NCBI GenBank assembly: GCA_002733865.1
Contig: NVXM01000011.1
Coordinates: forward strand, 53,231-117,230
Direction of reading: 5' to 3'
Source of the DNA: Sphingopyxis sp.
GTDB taxonomy: Bacteria > Pseudomonadota > Alphaproteobacteria > Sphingomonadales > Sphingomonadaceae
Length of the DNA: 64,000 bases
Of the stretch, positions 28,806 through 38,867 are shown one piece after another; the first letter of the stretch is position 1; the number at the start of each line of letters is the position of its first letter. Made by a program: the position numbers and the translations under genes. Under the pieces are notes generated by a model. It ran no database searches. It was not told the DNA's origin and saw nothing but the letters and a program-made list of their open reading frames with translations.

Positions 28806-29110
28806 CCTTGAACAATTCCCTGGCACGCGCCCATTACATCAAACCCGAACTGGCTAATCGACAATCGCTCCGTTAACGTGGAGGCGACAGTCCTTGGGGC
28901 TGAAGGAGCGGATGATCGGCCCAAACCCTGCGCTCGGAGGGCCGCCAATTCCCTTTTGGAGCAACCGTGTATTACATTTCTCAGTTGCAAAACGCGCAAC
29001 TGCAATGGCTCCGTTTTCAATTGAAACCTGAATGACTTGCGACCATCTGCGCTCTGTAAGTTACGCAGGAAAAGAGATGTTTGACAGGCGTTGGAATAAG
29101 GAAAAAATCC

Positions 29111-29185
29111 ATGAGAACGCTTTTCAATATTGTCGCAGCCCTCTCCGTTAGCAGCGTAATCCTGCTGTCCACGGTTCAGGTCTAA
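29111..29185 (+). pseudogene. Possible decayed gene for a small exported proline-rich peptide
   Basis: An ATG at 29111 encodes 24 residues that look like a signal peptide (MRTLFNIVAALSVSSVIL), stopped by TAA where a cleavage site would be expected. Downstream in the same frame is a proline run (PPSPPPPP) ended by a TGA. Two in-frame stops at these places suggest a decayed gene. The short signal-like peptide could also be a real product. Confidence 0.25.
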
Positions 29186-29347
29186 GGCAAAACGTTACAG
29201 TCCCGGCCGCCGTCTCCTCCTCCTCCTCCCTGAAGCGGCGCCGGGATTGGTCCAAAGGTCCGGTCTTCCTCCATCCCCTCCCATTGCAGGACGGCCGGAC
29301 CAGCGGACACCAGCCGGTCAATTCTGATCAAATAGGCAATCCTTCAT

Positions 29348-29402
29348 TTATCCACCATATCAGCAGCGGTTTTCCACCGCTAAGTGGCGTGCCTGTGGAT
29401 AA
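29348..29402. promoter_or_regulatory. Cluster of DnaA-box-like 9-mers
   Basis: TTATCCACC (29348-29356), TTTTCCACC (29370-29378) and TGTGGATAA (29394-29402, the exact reverse complement of the consensus box TTATCCACA) lie within 55 bases. Two GANTC sites (29425 and 29438) and an AT-rich CATATATAAG follow. This could be a DnaA-controlled promoter or part of a replication origin. Confidence 0.4.
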
Positions 29403-29800
29403 CTCACGCTTTTCCCCTAGGAGCGACTCGGTCTCGAGAGTCATATATAAGTCATCGGAAGGCAAACGGACGAACCAGCGACCAGTCAGCAATGACCCGC
29501 AGGACAGCCCCGGAACCGGAAGATGATCAGGACGACCAGTTTGTTTTTCGCAAGAAAAGGAAATTGATCTCTGGATCGATGATCGGAGAACGACCGAAAA
29601 GGAACGGCGCAAGCCAGACCGGATCAGACGGAGGAAGACCATCAGGTGACTGGACCAAGTGCGGGTCGGGAACCGAAGCGTAGAAGCGGAAGCGGACACG
29701 TGGACAACCACCGACCATTAACGCAATTGGCCCGGAAACCGGACGCCGAACAAGCGGAAGCTGCACTCGCAAGAGGACAGCAGCCCCAACAGAGGCGCAG

Positions 29801-29834
29801 CGGGAGCTTATCTTCGGGTAAGCTCCCGTTTTTC
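29801..29834 (+). terminator. Intrinsic terminator in the non-coding region
   Basis: CGGGAGCTTA pairs perfectly with TAAGCTCCCG around an eight-base TCTTCGGG loop, followed by TTTTTCG. No protein gene ends just before it, which suggests an untranslated transcript upstream. Confidence 0.85.
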
Positions 29835-30285
29835 GTTTGTTGAACCGGCAAAGGTCCAGAGAAAAGCGTGTAGCCTCCGTGACTGGCACGCCGAGCATCG
29901 CTCCAACAACCCGAATTTCTTGTTGACCAGTGATGGCTGTCACAGCGACGCAAAAAAATGCTGCTAATCAGGACCTGCGGCATCGATCAAACGATGCATT
30001 TCAATCGATATAAACTCGGTGCCGCACCAACCCCTTATCGGGTATATGGGAGGAGCTCGACGGTTTTTGCGACCCGGCCGTCGGGCTTCTTTTCGTGTAT
30101 CCTCCAAGTCCTCACATGGCTCGTTGTTGAGTTTTCCTCTCCCGCGATCTCGAAATCCGAACTCAACCGGATATCTTCTTGGATCATATTGATCGACATG
30201 TTCGATCACACTCAGCAAGTTAACTGGTTTCCTGAAATAGTTGGTCGCGTCTATCAATACTGCCATAATATTGATGGAGAGAATG

Positions 30286-32523
30286 ATGTTTAAATCCCAA
30301 ATTTCGCTTTTGGCTTTGCTCGCAGCGTCGATGACACCTCTGGTCGCGGCTGGTCCGGTACAGGCCCAAAAAACCGTTGCTCAAGACCCGCCAGGCGCAA
30401 TGTCCAACAAGGACTGGTGGCCGCAGAGCCTCGATCTGGCGGCGCTTCGTCAGCATGAGGCACGGTCCAATCCTTATGGACTCGACTATGATTATGCCGC
30501 AGAATTTGCGACGCTCGACCTCGACGCCGTCAAGGAAGATATCCGCAAGGTGCTGACGACGTCGCAGGACTGGTGGCCAGCCGATTATGGTCATTATGGA
30601 CCGTTCTTCATCCGCATGGCCTGGCACAGCGCCGGTACCTACCGCGTTGGTGACGGACGCGGCGGTTCTGATGGCGGGGAACAGCGTTTCGAGCCGCTCA
30701 ACAGCTGGCCTGACAATGTCAGCCTCGACAAGGCCCGCCGGCTGGTATGGCCGATCAAGCAGAAATATGGCCGGAAGTTGTCCTGGGGTGACCTGATGGT
30801 GCTGACCGGTAATGTTTCGCTGGAAGACATGGGCTTCAAGACCCTAGGATTCGCCGGTGGCCGCGTCGATGCCTTTCAGCCGGATCTGGTGTTCTGGGGC
30901 CCGGAGGCAAAGATGCTGGAGGACAAGCGCCGCGATGGCAAGGGCGATCTTAAGGGACCGCTCGCCGCCACCCAGATGGGCCTGATCTACGTCAACCCAG
31001 AAGGCCCCAACGGCAATCATGATCCCATTTCCGCTGCCGCCGATATCCGCCGTGCCTTTGGCAATATGGCCATGAACGACGAGGAAACCCTGGCACTGAT
31101 CGCTGGCGGTCACACGTTCGGCAAGGCGCATGGTGCGCATAAGCCCGAGGAATGCATGGGTGCAGAACCCTCTGCCGCAGGCGTCGAGGCCCAGGGCATG
31201 GGTTGGGCAAACAAGTGCGGGAAGGGCAATGCGGAGGATACGATCACTAGCGGTCTCGAAGGCGCGTGGTCGGCCAATCCGATTGCTTTCACCAACCAGT
31301 ATCTCGACAATCTGTTCGGTTTCGAATGGGTCAAGACCAAGAGTCCGGCCGGTGCTACCCAGTGGATTCCGAGCGATCCCAACGCCGCCAATATGGTGCC
31401 GGACGCGCATATCCCGGGCAAGACCCACGCACCGATCATGTTCACCACCGATATTGCGATCAAGGAAGATCCGGGATTCCGCAAGATTGCCGAGCGCTGG
31501 CATAAAAATCCCGATGAATTCGCGGCGGCATTCGCCCGTGCCTGGTTCAAGCTGACCCACCGCGATCTCGGCCCGTCGGCCCGCTATCTCGGTGCTGATG
31601 TACCAAGCCAGAGCTTCATCTGGCAGGATCCTTTGCCGGCAGCAGACTATGCAATGATTGGCGATGCCGACGTTGCGCAGCTCAAGTCTGACATCTTAGC
31701 CTCCGGCCTGACCACACCAGAACTGGTCCGGACGGCCTGGGCTTCGGCTTCGACTTTCCGGGGCAGCGATATGCGTGGCGGTGCCAATGGCGCGCGTCTG
31801 CGGCTGGAACCGCAACGAGACTGGGCCGTCAACGATACGGCGGAGCTGACCAAGGTGCTCGGGAAGCTGGAAGCGATCCAGCAGGACTTCAACAAGAGTG
31901 CCACCGGCGGCAAGCAGGTCTCGCTTGCCGATCTGATCGTCCTCGGCGGCAATGCCGCGGTTGAACAGGCCGCCAGCAAGGCGGGCCACAAGGTCAGCCT
32001 GCCGTTCACGCCGGGACGTGTCGATGCCACGCAGGAGCAGACCGACGCGGCGTCCTTTGCCTATCTGGAACCCAAGGCTGACGGCTTCCGCAACTATTAT
32101 GCATCTGGTGCCGATCTCGCTCCAGCGGCGGCGCTGGTCGACAAGGCCGATGCGCTCAATCTGACGGTGCCGGAAATGACGGTGCTGGTTGGCGGGCTGC
32201 GGACCCTGAACGCGAATGCGGGTAAATCGTCCAACGGCGTGTTCACTGACAGTCCCGGCCAGCTCAGCAATGACTTTTTCGTCAATCTGCTCGATATGAA
32301 GACGCAGTGGAAGAAGTCGGACGCCAAGCCGGGATTGTACGAGGGCCACAACCGCGACACCGGCAAGCTGGTGTGGACCGCAACACCGGTCGATCTGATC
32401 TTCGGGTCGAATTCCGAATTGCGCGCTGTCTCCGAAGTCTATGCATCTGATGATGCGGACCAGAAGTTTGTCGAAGATTTTGCGGCAGCCTGGACCAAGG
32501 TGATGAACGCCGATCGTTTCTAG
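30286..32523 (+). CDS. katG: Exported catalase-peroxidase
   Basis: KatG breaks down hydrogen peroxide and has peroxidase activity with heme b. The product is 745 residues. The ATG at 30286 is used because GGAGA lies five bases upstream; earlier starts are closer. It has a signal peptide ending VAAGPVQAQ, unlike cytoplasmic KatG, so it is probably periplasmic. The distal Arg/Trp/His block is [10 protein letters not shown], the tyrosine of the Met-Tyr-Trp adduct is in [12 protein letters not shown], the methionine in [10 protein letters not shown], and the proximal His is in [10 protein letters not shown]. The duplicated C-terminal domain is complete. A terminator follows. Confidence 0.95.
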   Translation: MFKSQISLLALLAASMTPLVAAGPVQAQKTVAQDPPGAMSNKDWWPQSLDLAALRQHEARSNPYGLDYDYAAEFATLDLDAVKEDIRKVLTTSQDWWPADYGHYGPFFIRMAWHSAGTYRVGDGRGGSDGGEQRFEPLNSWPDNVSLDKARRLVWPIKQKYGRKLSWGDLMVLTGNVSLEDMGFKTLGFAGGRVDAFQPDLVFWGPEAKMLEDKRRDGKGDLKGPLAATQMGLIYVNPEGPNGNHDPISAAADIRRAFGNMAMNDEETLALIAGGHTFGKAHGAHKPEECMGAEPSAAGVEAQGMGWANKCGKGNAEDTITSGLEGAWSANPIAFTNQYLDNLFGFEWVKTKSPAGATQWIPSDPNAANMVPDAHIPGKTHAPIMFTTDIAIKEDPGFRKIAERWHKNPDEFAAAFARAWFKLTHRDLGPSARYLGADVPSQSFIWQDPLPAADYAMIGDADVAQLKSDILASGLTTPELVRTAWASASTFRGSDMRGGANGARLRLEPQRDWAVNDTAELTKVLGKLEAIQQDFNKSATGGKQVSLADLIVLGGNAAVEQAASKAGHKVSLPFTPGRVDATQEQTDAASFAYLEPKADGFRNYYASGADLAPAAALVDKADALNLTVPEMTVLVGGLRTLNANAGKSSNGVFTDSPGQLSNDFFVNLLDMKTQWKKSDAKPGLYEGHNRDTGKLVWTATPVDLIFGSNSELRAVSEVYASDDADQKFVEDFAAAWTKVMNADRF

Positions 32524-32540
32524 GTTAGGTTTGAAAAATG

Positions 32541-32584
32541 AAAAGCCCGGTGGCCGCGTGACCCGCAGCCGCCGGGCTTTTGGA
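32541..32584 (+). terminator. Intrinsic terminator after katG
   Basis: AAAAGCCCGG (32541-32550) pairs with CCGGGCTTTT (32572-32581); the stem extends inwards by TGGC/GCCG including one G-T pair. It ends katG and may also act on the convergent gene, since the stem begins with A and ends with T. Confidence 0.85.
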
Positions 32585-32606
32585 TTTGCTGTGCCGATGA
32601 AAGGCT

Positions 32607-33434
32607 TTAAATTGTTGCCTCAGCGGCCATCATGGCGTTGCCGTCACTGCCGAGCACAGCCAGAGTGATGCTTTCCGAGCTACGCTTCCCGACCAGATAT
32701 AACACGGCATTCGCAAAAGCGGGTGCCTGTCCCCGGAAGGAAAAGCTGGAGAGCCTGTTTGCGCCCAGCTTGCTCGCGGCCAGATTCAGCAATAATGTCG
32801 CCATTAGCGGGCCTTGGACGACAAGTCCGGGATAACCTTCTTCCTGTACCGCATAGGGCTTGTCATAATGGATCCGATGGGCATTGAAGGTCAGCGCGGA
32901 ATAGCGGAACAACAACGCTTCCGACGGAACGACTTTCTGTTGCCAGTCCCAGTCGCTCAGGTCTGGCCGATTGGTACTGACCGGCCGGGCGGACGCGGAG
33001 ATTGTCGCCGGTTCCCGATAGACGACATGCTGCCGCTCACTGATCGCCACCCGATCGCCGACCCTTGTTTGATGGTCGATGGCGACAAATACCAGATCGC
33101 CGGATTGTCCGGATTTTCCCTCGATTGAGGCGATAGTGGAGGTGCGGGCCACTTCATCACCCAGCTGCAGCGGATGATCAAAAGAGACACTGCTCGACGC
33201 CCACATCCGGCGGGGCAGGGGGACCGGCGGCAGGAAGCCCCCTTTTTCGGGATGGCCATCTTCCGCCAGTTCTGCTGTCGACGCGTCGGGCAGGCATAAG
33301 CACCAGTGCAGTCCTTGTGGAATTTCGTCGGTAACTGGCCTGTCCAACATCGCGCAATATCGTTGCAGCAGTCCCGGCGTGATCACGTCACTCCGCGTCT
33401 CGCTCTTGCCGATCCAGTCTGCCCATTCGCTCAT
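32607..33434 (-). CDS. MaoC/HTD2-type acyl-CoA hydratase (mesaconyl-CoA hydratase-like)
   Basis: The product is 275 residues of the FAS1-like/MaoC hotdog family related to mesaconyl-C4-CoA hydratase. The N-terminal hotdog half carries LPRRMWASSSVSFDHPLQLGD; the second half has FRYSALTFNAHRIHYDKPYA and the motif YPGLVVQGPL. Catalytic Asp/His are expected in the second half (FNAHRIHYD). Its ATG overlaps the stop of the upstream acyl-CoA dehydrogenase in TGATG, so translation is coupled. Confidence 0.88.
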   Translation of the reverse strand: MSEWADWIGKSETRSDVITPGLLQRYCAMLDRPVTDEIPQGLHWCLCLPDASTAELAEDGHPEKGGFLPPVPLPRRMWASSSVSFDHPLQLGDEVARTSTIASIEGKSGQSGDLVFVAIDHQTRVGDRVAISERQHVVYREPATISASARPVSTNRPDLSDWDWQQKVVPSEALLFRYSALTFNAHRIHYDKPYAVQEEGYPGLVVQGPLMATLLLNLAASKLGANRLSSFSFRGQAPAFANAVLYLVGKRSSESITLAVLGSDGNAMMAAEATI

Positions 33435-34582
33435 CAATAGCTCCTCGGCAGGCCCAGCACATGTTCGGCGACATAGGACAGGATCATATTGGTGCTGATC
33501 GGGGCCACCTGATAGAGCCGGGTCTCGCGGAACTTGCGCTCGACATCATATTCCGCGGCAAAGCCGAAGCCACCATGAGTCTGTACACACGCTTCTCCTG
33601 CCGCCCAGCTGGCATCGGCAGCAAGCATCTTCGCCATATTGGTTTCCTCGCCGCAATTCTCGCCCGCCTCATATTTGCGCAGCCCTTCGTGGACCAGCAG
33701 CTCGGCAGCGCGCATCTGCGCATAGGCGCGAGCGATCGGAAATTGCACGCCCTGGTTCTGGCCGATCGGCCGTCCGAACAGCACCCGCTCCCTGGCATAG
33801 GCAGTGGCCTTTTCGATAAACCATTTGGCATCGCCGATACATTCCGCCGCGATCAGCAGCCGTTCGGCGTTCATGCCGGACAGAATATAGCGAAAGCCAT
33901 TGCCTTCCTCGCCGATCAGATTGGCGGCGGGCACCCGCATATTGTCGAAGAACAATTCGGTGGTGCTGTGGTTCATCATCGTCTCGATCGGCCGGATGGT
34001 CAGGCCGTTGCCCTTCGCCGCGTTCATGTCGACGAGGAAGACCGACAGGCCGTCGGTGCGTTTGGCCACCTCATCGCGCGGCGTCGTGCGGGCGAGCAGC
34101 AGCATCAGATCGCTGTGCTCGGCGCGGCTGGTCCACAGCTTCTGGCCGTTGACGATATAATCATCGCCGTCGCGCTTGGCGACGGTCTTGAGCGCCAGGG
34201 TATCGGTGCCGCTGGTTGGCTCGGTCACGCCGAACGCTTGCAGCCGCAATTCGCCGGTTGCGATTTTGGGAAGATATTGGGATTTCTGCTCGTCCGAGCC
34301 GTGGCGCAGCATCGTGCCCATGATATACATTTGCGCATGCACCGCACCGCCATTGCAGCCCTGCGCCTGGATTTCCTCGAGGATCGCTGCGGCAGCGGAA
34401 ATCGGCAATCCGGCGCCGCCGAATTCTTCCGGAATTAGCGCCGCCAGATAGCCGGCTTCGCCAAGGGCAGCGACAAACTCTGACGGATATTCGCGTGCCT
34501 TGTCCTTCTCGCGCCAATATTCGCCCGGGAATTTTTGGCAAAGTTTTGAAACCTCTTCGCGTATCTCGCTGTAATCCTGCAT
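33434..34582 (-). CDS. Acyl-CoA dehydrogenase
   Basis: The product is 382 residues from the ATG at 34582 (AAGGA nine bases upstream). An in-frame TTG at 34654, with its own AAGGA, would add 24 residues and overlap the purU stop. Family blocks are FGVTEPTSGTDTLALKT, QKLWTSRAEHSD and the end of the C-terminal domain. The catalytic Glu region and GGFGFAAEYDVER motif point to a short-branched-chain acyl-CoA substrate. It is coupled to the hydratase gene downstream. Confidence 0.9.
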   Translation of the reverse strand: MQDYSEIREEVSKLCQKFPGEYWREKDKAREYPSEFVAALGEAGYLAALIPEEFGGAGLPISAAAAILEEIQAQGCNGGAVHAQMYIMGTMLRHGSDEQKSQYLPKIATGELRLQAFGVTEPTSGTDTLALKTVAKRDGDDYIVNGQKLWTSRAEHSDLMLLLARTTPRDEVAKRTDGLSVFLVDMNAAKGNGLTIRPIETMMNHSTTELFFDNMRVPAANLIGEEGNGFRYILSGMNAERLLIAAECIGDAKWFIEKATAYARERVLFGRPIGQNQGVQFPIARAYAQMRAAELLVHEGLRKYEAGENCGEETNMAKMLAADASWAAGEACVQTHGGFGFAAEYDVERKFRETRLYQVAPISTNMILSYVAEHVLGLPRSY

Positions 34583-34650
34583 TCGTTCCAGTCCTTGTTT
34601 CGGGCCACGTGCGGCCATCGCCGCTGCGGCGGCTGTCCTATTTTCTATGT

Positions 34651-35511
34651 TCAATCCTTGAAAACTATCGTCTTGTGCCCGATCAGGAAAACCCGGTCGG
34701 CCAGATGATAACGGACCGCCTGTGCCAGCACCCGGCGCTCAATGTCGCGTCCTTTGCTGACCAGCGCCTCCGGCGTGTCGGCATGGCTGATCGCTTCGAC
34801 ATCCTGATGGATGATCGGACCCTCGTCCAGATCTGCGGTCACATAATGCGCCGTTGCGCCAATCATTTTGACTCCGCGTGCGTGCGCCTGATGATAAGGT
34901 TTGGCTCCCTTGAAGCCGGGCAGAAAGCTGTGATGGATATTAATACAGCGCCCGGACAGAAAGTCGGCGAGGTAATCGGAGAGGATCTGCATATAGCGCG
35001 CCAGCACCACCAGATCCGCGCCGCTGTCGCTGACCAATTCTTTTACCTGCGCTTCCTGCTGAAGCTTACTGTCCTTCGTAATCGGCAGATGGTGGAAGGG
35101 AATATCCCCGATAAAGGTGGTTTCGAGGGCGGATCGCGGGTGGTTGCAGATGATCCCGACCACCTCCATTGGCAGTTCACCGATCCGTTGACGATATAAC
35201 AGGTCACTCAGGCAATGGTCGAATTTGGATACCATGATCATGACTTTGGGCCGTGCGTCGTTCCGCCGCAATTTCCATTGCATCTGCTTTTCACCGGCAA
35301 ACGAGCCCAGCGCGTCGCTAACCGATGCAGCGTTTGCCCCTTCAGCCAGTTCAAACACCACGCGCATGAAAAAATAGTCCGTTTCCGCGTCATTGAACTG
35401 CTGTGAATCGACGATATTGCCGCCATTTTCCGCCAATATTTTCGCCACCGTAGCGACCAGCCCCGGCTGGTCCGGGCAGGACAAAGTCAGAATCTGGCGG
35501 TTGGTTGGCAT
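34651..35511 (-). CDS. purU: Formyltetrahydrofolate deformylase
   Basis: PurU hydrolyses 10-formyl-tetrahydrofolate to formate and tetrahydrofolate. The product is 286 residues from the ATG at 35511, the family length. It has an N-terminal ACT domain (LSCPDQPGLVATVAKILAEN) and a formyl-transferase-like catalytic domain. The latter contains NIHHSFLPGFKGAKPYHQA (catalytic Asn/His) and ATAHYVTADLDEGPIIHQD. Its neighbour on the other strand is the formaldehyde oxidation pair, so a shared one-carbon role is likely. Confidence 0.95.
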   Translation of the reverse strand: MPTNRQILTLSCPDQPGLVATVAKILAENGGNIVDSQQFNDAETDYFFMRVVFELAEGANAASVSDALGSFAGEKQMQWKLRRNDARPKVMIMVSKFDHCLSDLLYRQRIGELPMEVVGIICNHPRSALETTFIGDIPFHHLPITKDSKLQQEAQVKELVSDSGADLVVLARYMQILSDYLADFLSGRCINIHHSFLPGFKGAKPYHQAHARGVKMIGATAHYVTADLDEGPIIHQDVEAISHADTPEALVSKGRDIERRVLAQAVRYHLADRVFLIGHKTIVFKD

Positions 35512-35714
35512 TTCTAATCTTTCGATACGCGGATAATCCTGTGTACATGCGATCAACGGACTGATCTGGCCACAGTTTTTTGGCTAAGCCTATCGGATTT
35601 GGTACAATTGCAAGACGCTGCTTCACTCAGTTCGATCTCTGCACTTTATATTGGCGATGCCTCTGACTATAGCCGGTCAACAGGATCATCCGGTCAGAAA
35701 AGGACATCAGAAAT

Positions 35715-36824
35715 ATGAAGACCCGTGCCGCCATAGCATTTGAAGCCAAAAAGCCGCTCGAGATTGTTGAACTCGATCTGGAAGGCCCGAAGGAGGGCGA
35801 GGTTCTCGTCGAAATCATGGCTACCGGCATCTGTCATACCGACGCCTACACGCTCGATGGTCTGGACAGTGAAGGCAAATTTCCAAGCGTGCTCGGCCAC
35901 GAGGGTGCGGGCATCGTCCGCGAAGTCGGCCCGGGCGTCACATCGGTCGCGCCAGACGATCATGTGATCCCGCTTTACACCCCGGAATGCCGCCAGTGCA
36001 AAAGCTGCCTGTCCGGCAAGACCAACCTGTGCACCGCGATCCGCTCGACCCAGGGCCAGGGCCTGATGCCCGACGGCACCAGCCGCATGTCCTACAAGGG
36101 AGAGCCTATCTATCACTATATGGGTTGCTCGACCTTTTCCAATTTCATCGTCCTGCCGGAAATCGCCGTCGCCAAGATCCGCACCGACGCGCCGTTCAAA
36201 ACCAGCTGCTATATCGGCTGCGGCGTTACCACTGGCGTCGGCGCGGTCGTCAATACGGCGAAAGTGGAGCCAGGCTCCAATGTCATCGTCTTCGGCCTCG
36301 GCGGTATCGGGCTGAACGTGCTGCAAGGCGCGCGGATGGTTGGGGCAGACAAGATCATCGGCGTCGATATCAACGACGACCGCGAGGAATGGGGCAAGAA
36401 ATTCGGCATGACCCATTTCGTCAATCCCAACAAGATCGACGGTGATATCGTCGAACATCTGGTCAAGCTGACTGACGGCGGTGCGGACTATACATTCGAC
36501 TGTACCGGCAATACCAATGTCATGCGCCAGGCGCTCGAAGCCTGCCACCGCGGCTGGGGCGAAAGCATCATCATCGGCGTCGCCGAGGCAGGCAAGGAAA
36601 TATCCACCCGGCCGTTCCAGCTGGTTACCGGCCGGGTCTGGAAGGGCACCGCCTTCGGCGGCGCGCGCGGCCGCACCGATGTTCCGAAAATTGTCGACTG
36701 GTATGTCAACGGCAAGATCGAGATCGACCCGATGATCACCCACACGCTGACGCTGGAAGAGATCAACAAGGGCTTCGACCTGATGCACGCCGGCGAAAGC
36801 ATCCGCAGCGTCGTGGTCTTCTGA
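35715..36824 (+). CDS. adhC: S-(hydroxymethyl)glutathione dehydrogenase / class III alcohol dehydrogenase
   Basis: The enzyme oxidises the glutathione-formaldehyde adduct to S-formylglutathione with NAD. The product is 369 residues. The catalytic zinc ligands are in [13 protein letters not shown] and [12 protein letters not shown]; the structural zinc loop is [15 protein letters not shown]. Class III marks include the [12 protein letters not shown] stretch and [13 protein letters not shown]. Its stop overlaps the start of the hydrolase gene (TGATG). The two form a formaldehyde-detoxification operon. Confidence 0.95.
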   Translation: MKTRAAIAFEAKKPLEIVELDLEGPKEGEVLVEIMATGICHTDAYTLDGLDSEGKFPSVLGHEGAGIVREVGPGVTSVAPDDHVIPLYTPECRQCKSCLSGKTNLCTAIRSTQGQGLMPDGTSRMSYKGEPIYHYMGCSTFSNFIVLPEIAVAKIRTDAPFKTSCYIGCGVTTGVGAVVNTAKVEPGSNVIVFGLGGIGLNVLQGARMVGADKIIGVDINDDREEWGKKFGMTHFVNPNKIDGDIVEHLVKLTDGGADYTFDCTGNTNVMRQALEACHRGWGESIIIGVAEAGKEISTRPFQLVTGRVWKGTAFGGARGRTDVPKIVDWYVNGKIEIDPMITHTLTLEEINKGFDLMHAGESIRSVVVF

Positions 36825-37657
36825 TGGAGATCGTCTCCAGCAACAAAAGCTACGGCGGAACCCAGGGCGTCTATTCGCATGCGTCGAGCGCAACCGGCAC
36901 CGAGATGACCTTTGCGGTCTATGTGCCGGACCATGACGACCGCGCGAAACTGCCGGTCCTCTGGTATCTCTCCGGCCTGACCTGCACCCATGCCAATGTC
37001 ATGGAGAAAGGCGAATATCGCCGGGCCGCCAGCGCACTCGGCCTGATCATTGTCGCGCCCGACACCTCGCCGCGCGGCGAGGGTGTTGCCGATGATGACG
37101 CCTATGACATGGGGCAGGGCGCCGGTTTCTACGTCGATGCCACCGAAGAACCATGGGCGCAGCATTTCCGGATGCGCAGCTATATCGAGCAGGAACTGCC
37201 CGAACTGATCGCCAAAGAATTTCCGGTCGACATGGACCGGCAGGGCATATTCGGCCACAGCATGGGCGGCCATGGTGCGCTGACCATCGCGCTGCGCAAC
37301 CCCGACCGTTTCAAGAGCGTGTCCGCCTTTTCGCCGATCGTCGCGCCGTTGCATTGTCCCTGGGGCGAAAAGGCGCTGGGTGGCTATCTCGGGAGCGACC
37401 AGGCGAGATGGCGTCAATATGACGCCTGCGCGCTGATTGAGGATGGGGCGCGCGTCGACGAAATTTTGGTTGATCAGGGAACCAGCGACAATTTCCTTGA
37501 GGAACAGCTCAAGCCGCACCTGCTGACGGAGGCTTGCGAGAAAGCCGCGATTCCGCTCACGCTGAATATGCGCAAAGGCTATGACCACAGCTATTATTTC
37601 ATCTCAACCTTCATGGCCGATCATTTGCGCTGGCACGCCGAGCGGCTGGGATCGTGA
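36824..37657 (+). CDS. fghA: S-formylglutathione hydrolase
   Basis: This esterase hydrolyses S-formylglutathione to formate and glutathione. The product is 277 residues. The catalytic serine is in FGHSMGGHGAL, and the family motif LSGLTCTHANVMEKG is near the N-terminus. The Asp lies near DQGTSDNF and the His in YDHSYYFISTF. It overlaps the dehydrogenase gene by one base and the next hydrolase gene by four. The formate can pass to the same pool as that released by PurU. Confidence 0.95.
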   Translation: MEIVSSNKSYGGTQGVYSHASSATGTEMTFAVYVPDHDDRAKLPVLWYLSGLTCTHANVMEKGEYRRAASALGLIIVAPDTSPRGEGVADDDAYDMGQGAGFYVDATEEPWAQHFRMRSYIEQELPELIAKEFPVDMDRQGIFGHSMGGHGALTIALRNPDRFKSVSAFSPIVAPLHCPWGEKALGGYLGSDQARWRQYDACALIEDGARVDEILVDQGTSDNFLEEQLKPHLLTEACEKAAIPLTLNMRKGYDHSYYFISTFMADHLRWHAERLGS

Positions 37658-38814
37658 CCATGCCGGCTTTGGACCTTCAGGAAACCCTTGATGAAACGCT
37701 AGCCGAACAGCCAGTGGGCGGCGCCGTCGCGATGGTCGGCAATAGTGAGACAATGCTGGGCTCCGCAGCAGCCGGACTTGCTGACCCTGCGACCGGCAAG
37801 CCGATGGCGCTCGACGCCATTTTCCAGATTGCCTCGATGACCAAGGCAGTAACCTCGGTAGCCGCCATGCAGCTGGTTGAGCGCGGCCAGTTGTCGCTTG
37901 ACGATCCGATTGGGCCGGTACTGCCCGAACTGGCTGCCCCTGATCTGCTCACCGGTTTTGACCCGGATGGCAAGCCGAGGCTGCAACCCGCCAAAACGCC
38001 GATCACGCTTCGCCATCTTCTCACGCACACGTCGGGGCTCGGCTATTCCTTCACCAGCGCCAACATGGCCAGGGCACAGGGCAAGGTTGCTCCGGCCAGC
38101 GTCGCCAGCATCTCCGCGCCGTTGATGTTCGAACCGGGAACGGACTGGCTGTACGGCGTCAGTTCCGATTGGGTCGGTCGCGCGATTGAATCCCTCACTG
38201 GCCAGACGCTCGGCGCCTATATGGCGGAGCATATTTTCGGGCCGCTGGCAATGGACGACACCGGCTTTGCCGTCGCGCCGGACAAGCTCGACCGCCGGGT
38301 GCCGCTGCTATTGCGTCAGGAGGATGGCCTAGTGCCCTTTCCGCTCGAAATTGGCGGCGGTGATGCGGCGGAATTCCACTCCGGCGGCGGCGGCCTCTAT
38401 TCCACGGCTGCGGACTATATGCGGTTCCTGCGGATGATCCTGAACCGCGGAGCGCTCGACGGCCAGCGCATCGTCAGCTCCGACAGCATTGCAAATATGG
38501 CGCAGAACCAGATCGGCGAGATGAGAGCAGGGCGGATGGAAAGCGTCGCGCCGATGCTTGCCCACAATCACGATCTGTTTCCCGACATGCACTGCGGATG
38601 GGGCCTCGGGTTTCTGATCAACCCGGAACCTGGGCCGTCCGGCCGCGCAGCGGGCAGCCTGGCCTGGGCCGGCCTGCCCAATTGCTATTTCTGGATTGAT
38701 CCGGCCAGCGATCTGGCCGGAATGGTGCTGATGCAATTTCTTCCCTTTGCCGACGAGGCGGCTCTGAACGTGCTGGCTGCGGTGGAAGCGCAGGCCTATC
38801 TGGCGGACTGCTAG
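37654..38814 (+). CDS. Serine hydrolase of the beta-lactamase/class C-like esterase family
   Basis: The product is 386 residues from GTG at 37654, which overlaps the previous stop as GTGA; an ATG at 37660 is possible. The active-site SxxK motif is in QIASMTKAVTSVAAM, and the YxS motif in WLYGVSSDWVGRAI. The C-terminal half has GWGLGFLINPEPG. There is no signal peptide. Such proteins are esterases, penicillin-binding-like or D-peptidases; the substrate is unknown. It is coupled to the glutathione pair but need not share its pathway. Confidence 0.88.
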   Translation: MTMPALDLQETLDETLAEQPVGGAVAMVGNSETMLGSAAAGLADPATGKPMALDAIFQIASMTKAVTSVAAMQLVERGQLSLDDPIGPVLPELAAPDLLTGFDPDGKPRLQPAKTPITLRHLLTHTSGLGYSFTSANMARAQGKVAPASVASISAPLMFEPGTDWLYGVSSDWVGRAIESLTGQTLGAYMAEHIFGPLAMDDTGFAVAPDKLDRRVPLLLRQEDGLVPFPLEIGGGDAAEFHSGGGGLYSTAADYMRFLRMILNRGALDGQRIVSSDSIANMAQNQIGEMRAGRMESVAPMLAHNHDLFPDMHCGWGLGFLINPEPGPSGRAAGSLAWAGLPNCYFWIDPASDLAGMVLMQFLPFADEAALNVLAAVEAQAYLADC

Positions 38815-38867
38815 GTCGTGACCGGCGCATTAGTCCTAGCGCCCATTCAAATTCTGGAGATTCGATC

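Larger units (their letters stand above)
28806..30285. other. Long region without a convincing protein gene
   Basis: Nearly 1.5 kb between the inverted repeat and katG shows no convincing coding frame on either strand. It holds a possible decayed peptide gene (29111), a C/T-rich stretch with repeated CCTCC (29211-29282), and DnaA-box-like sites (29348-29402). Further on are a purine-rich stretch (29460-29800) ending in an intrinsic terminator (29801-29834) and the katG leader. It may encode an RNA. Confidence 0.6.

Noticed and set aside
29384..29683. 99-codon open frame in the purine-rich non-coding stretch
   Set aside because: Low-complexity charged sequence without ribosome binding site; overlapping frames are open on both strands because of the base composition.
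29450..29834. tmRNA or RNase P RNA
   Set aside because: No tag frame, CCA end or conserved P RNA blocks were found.
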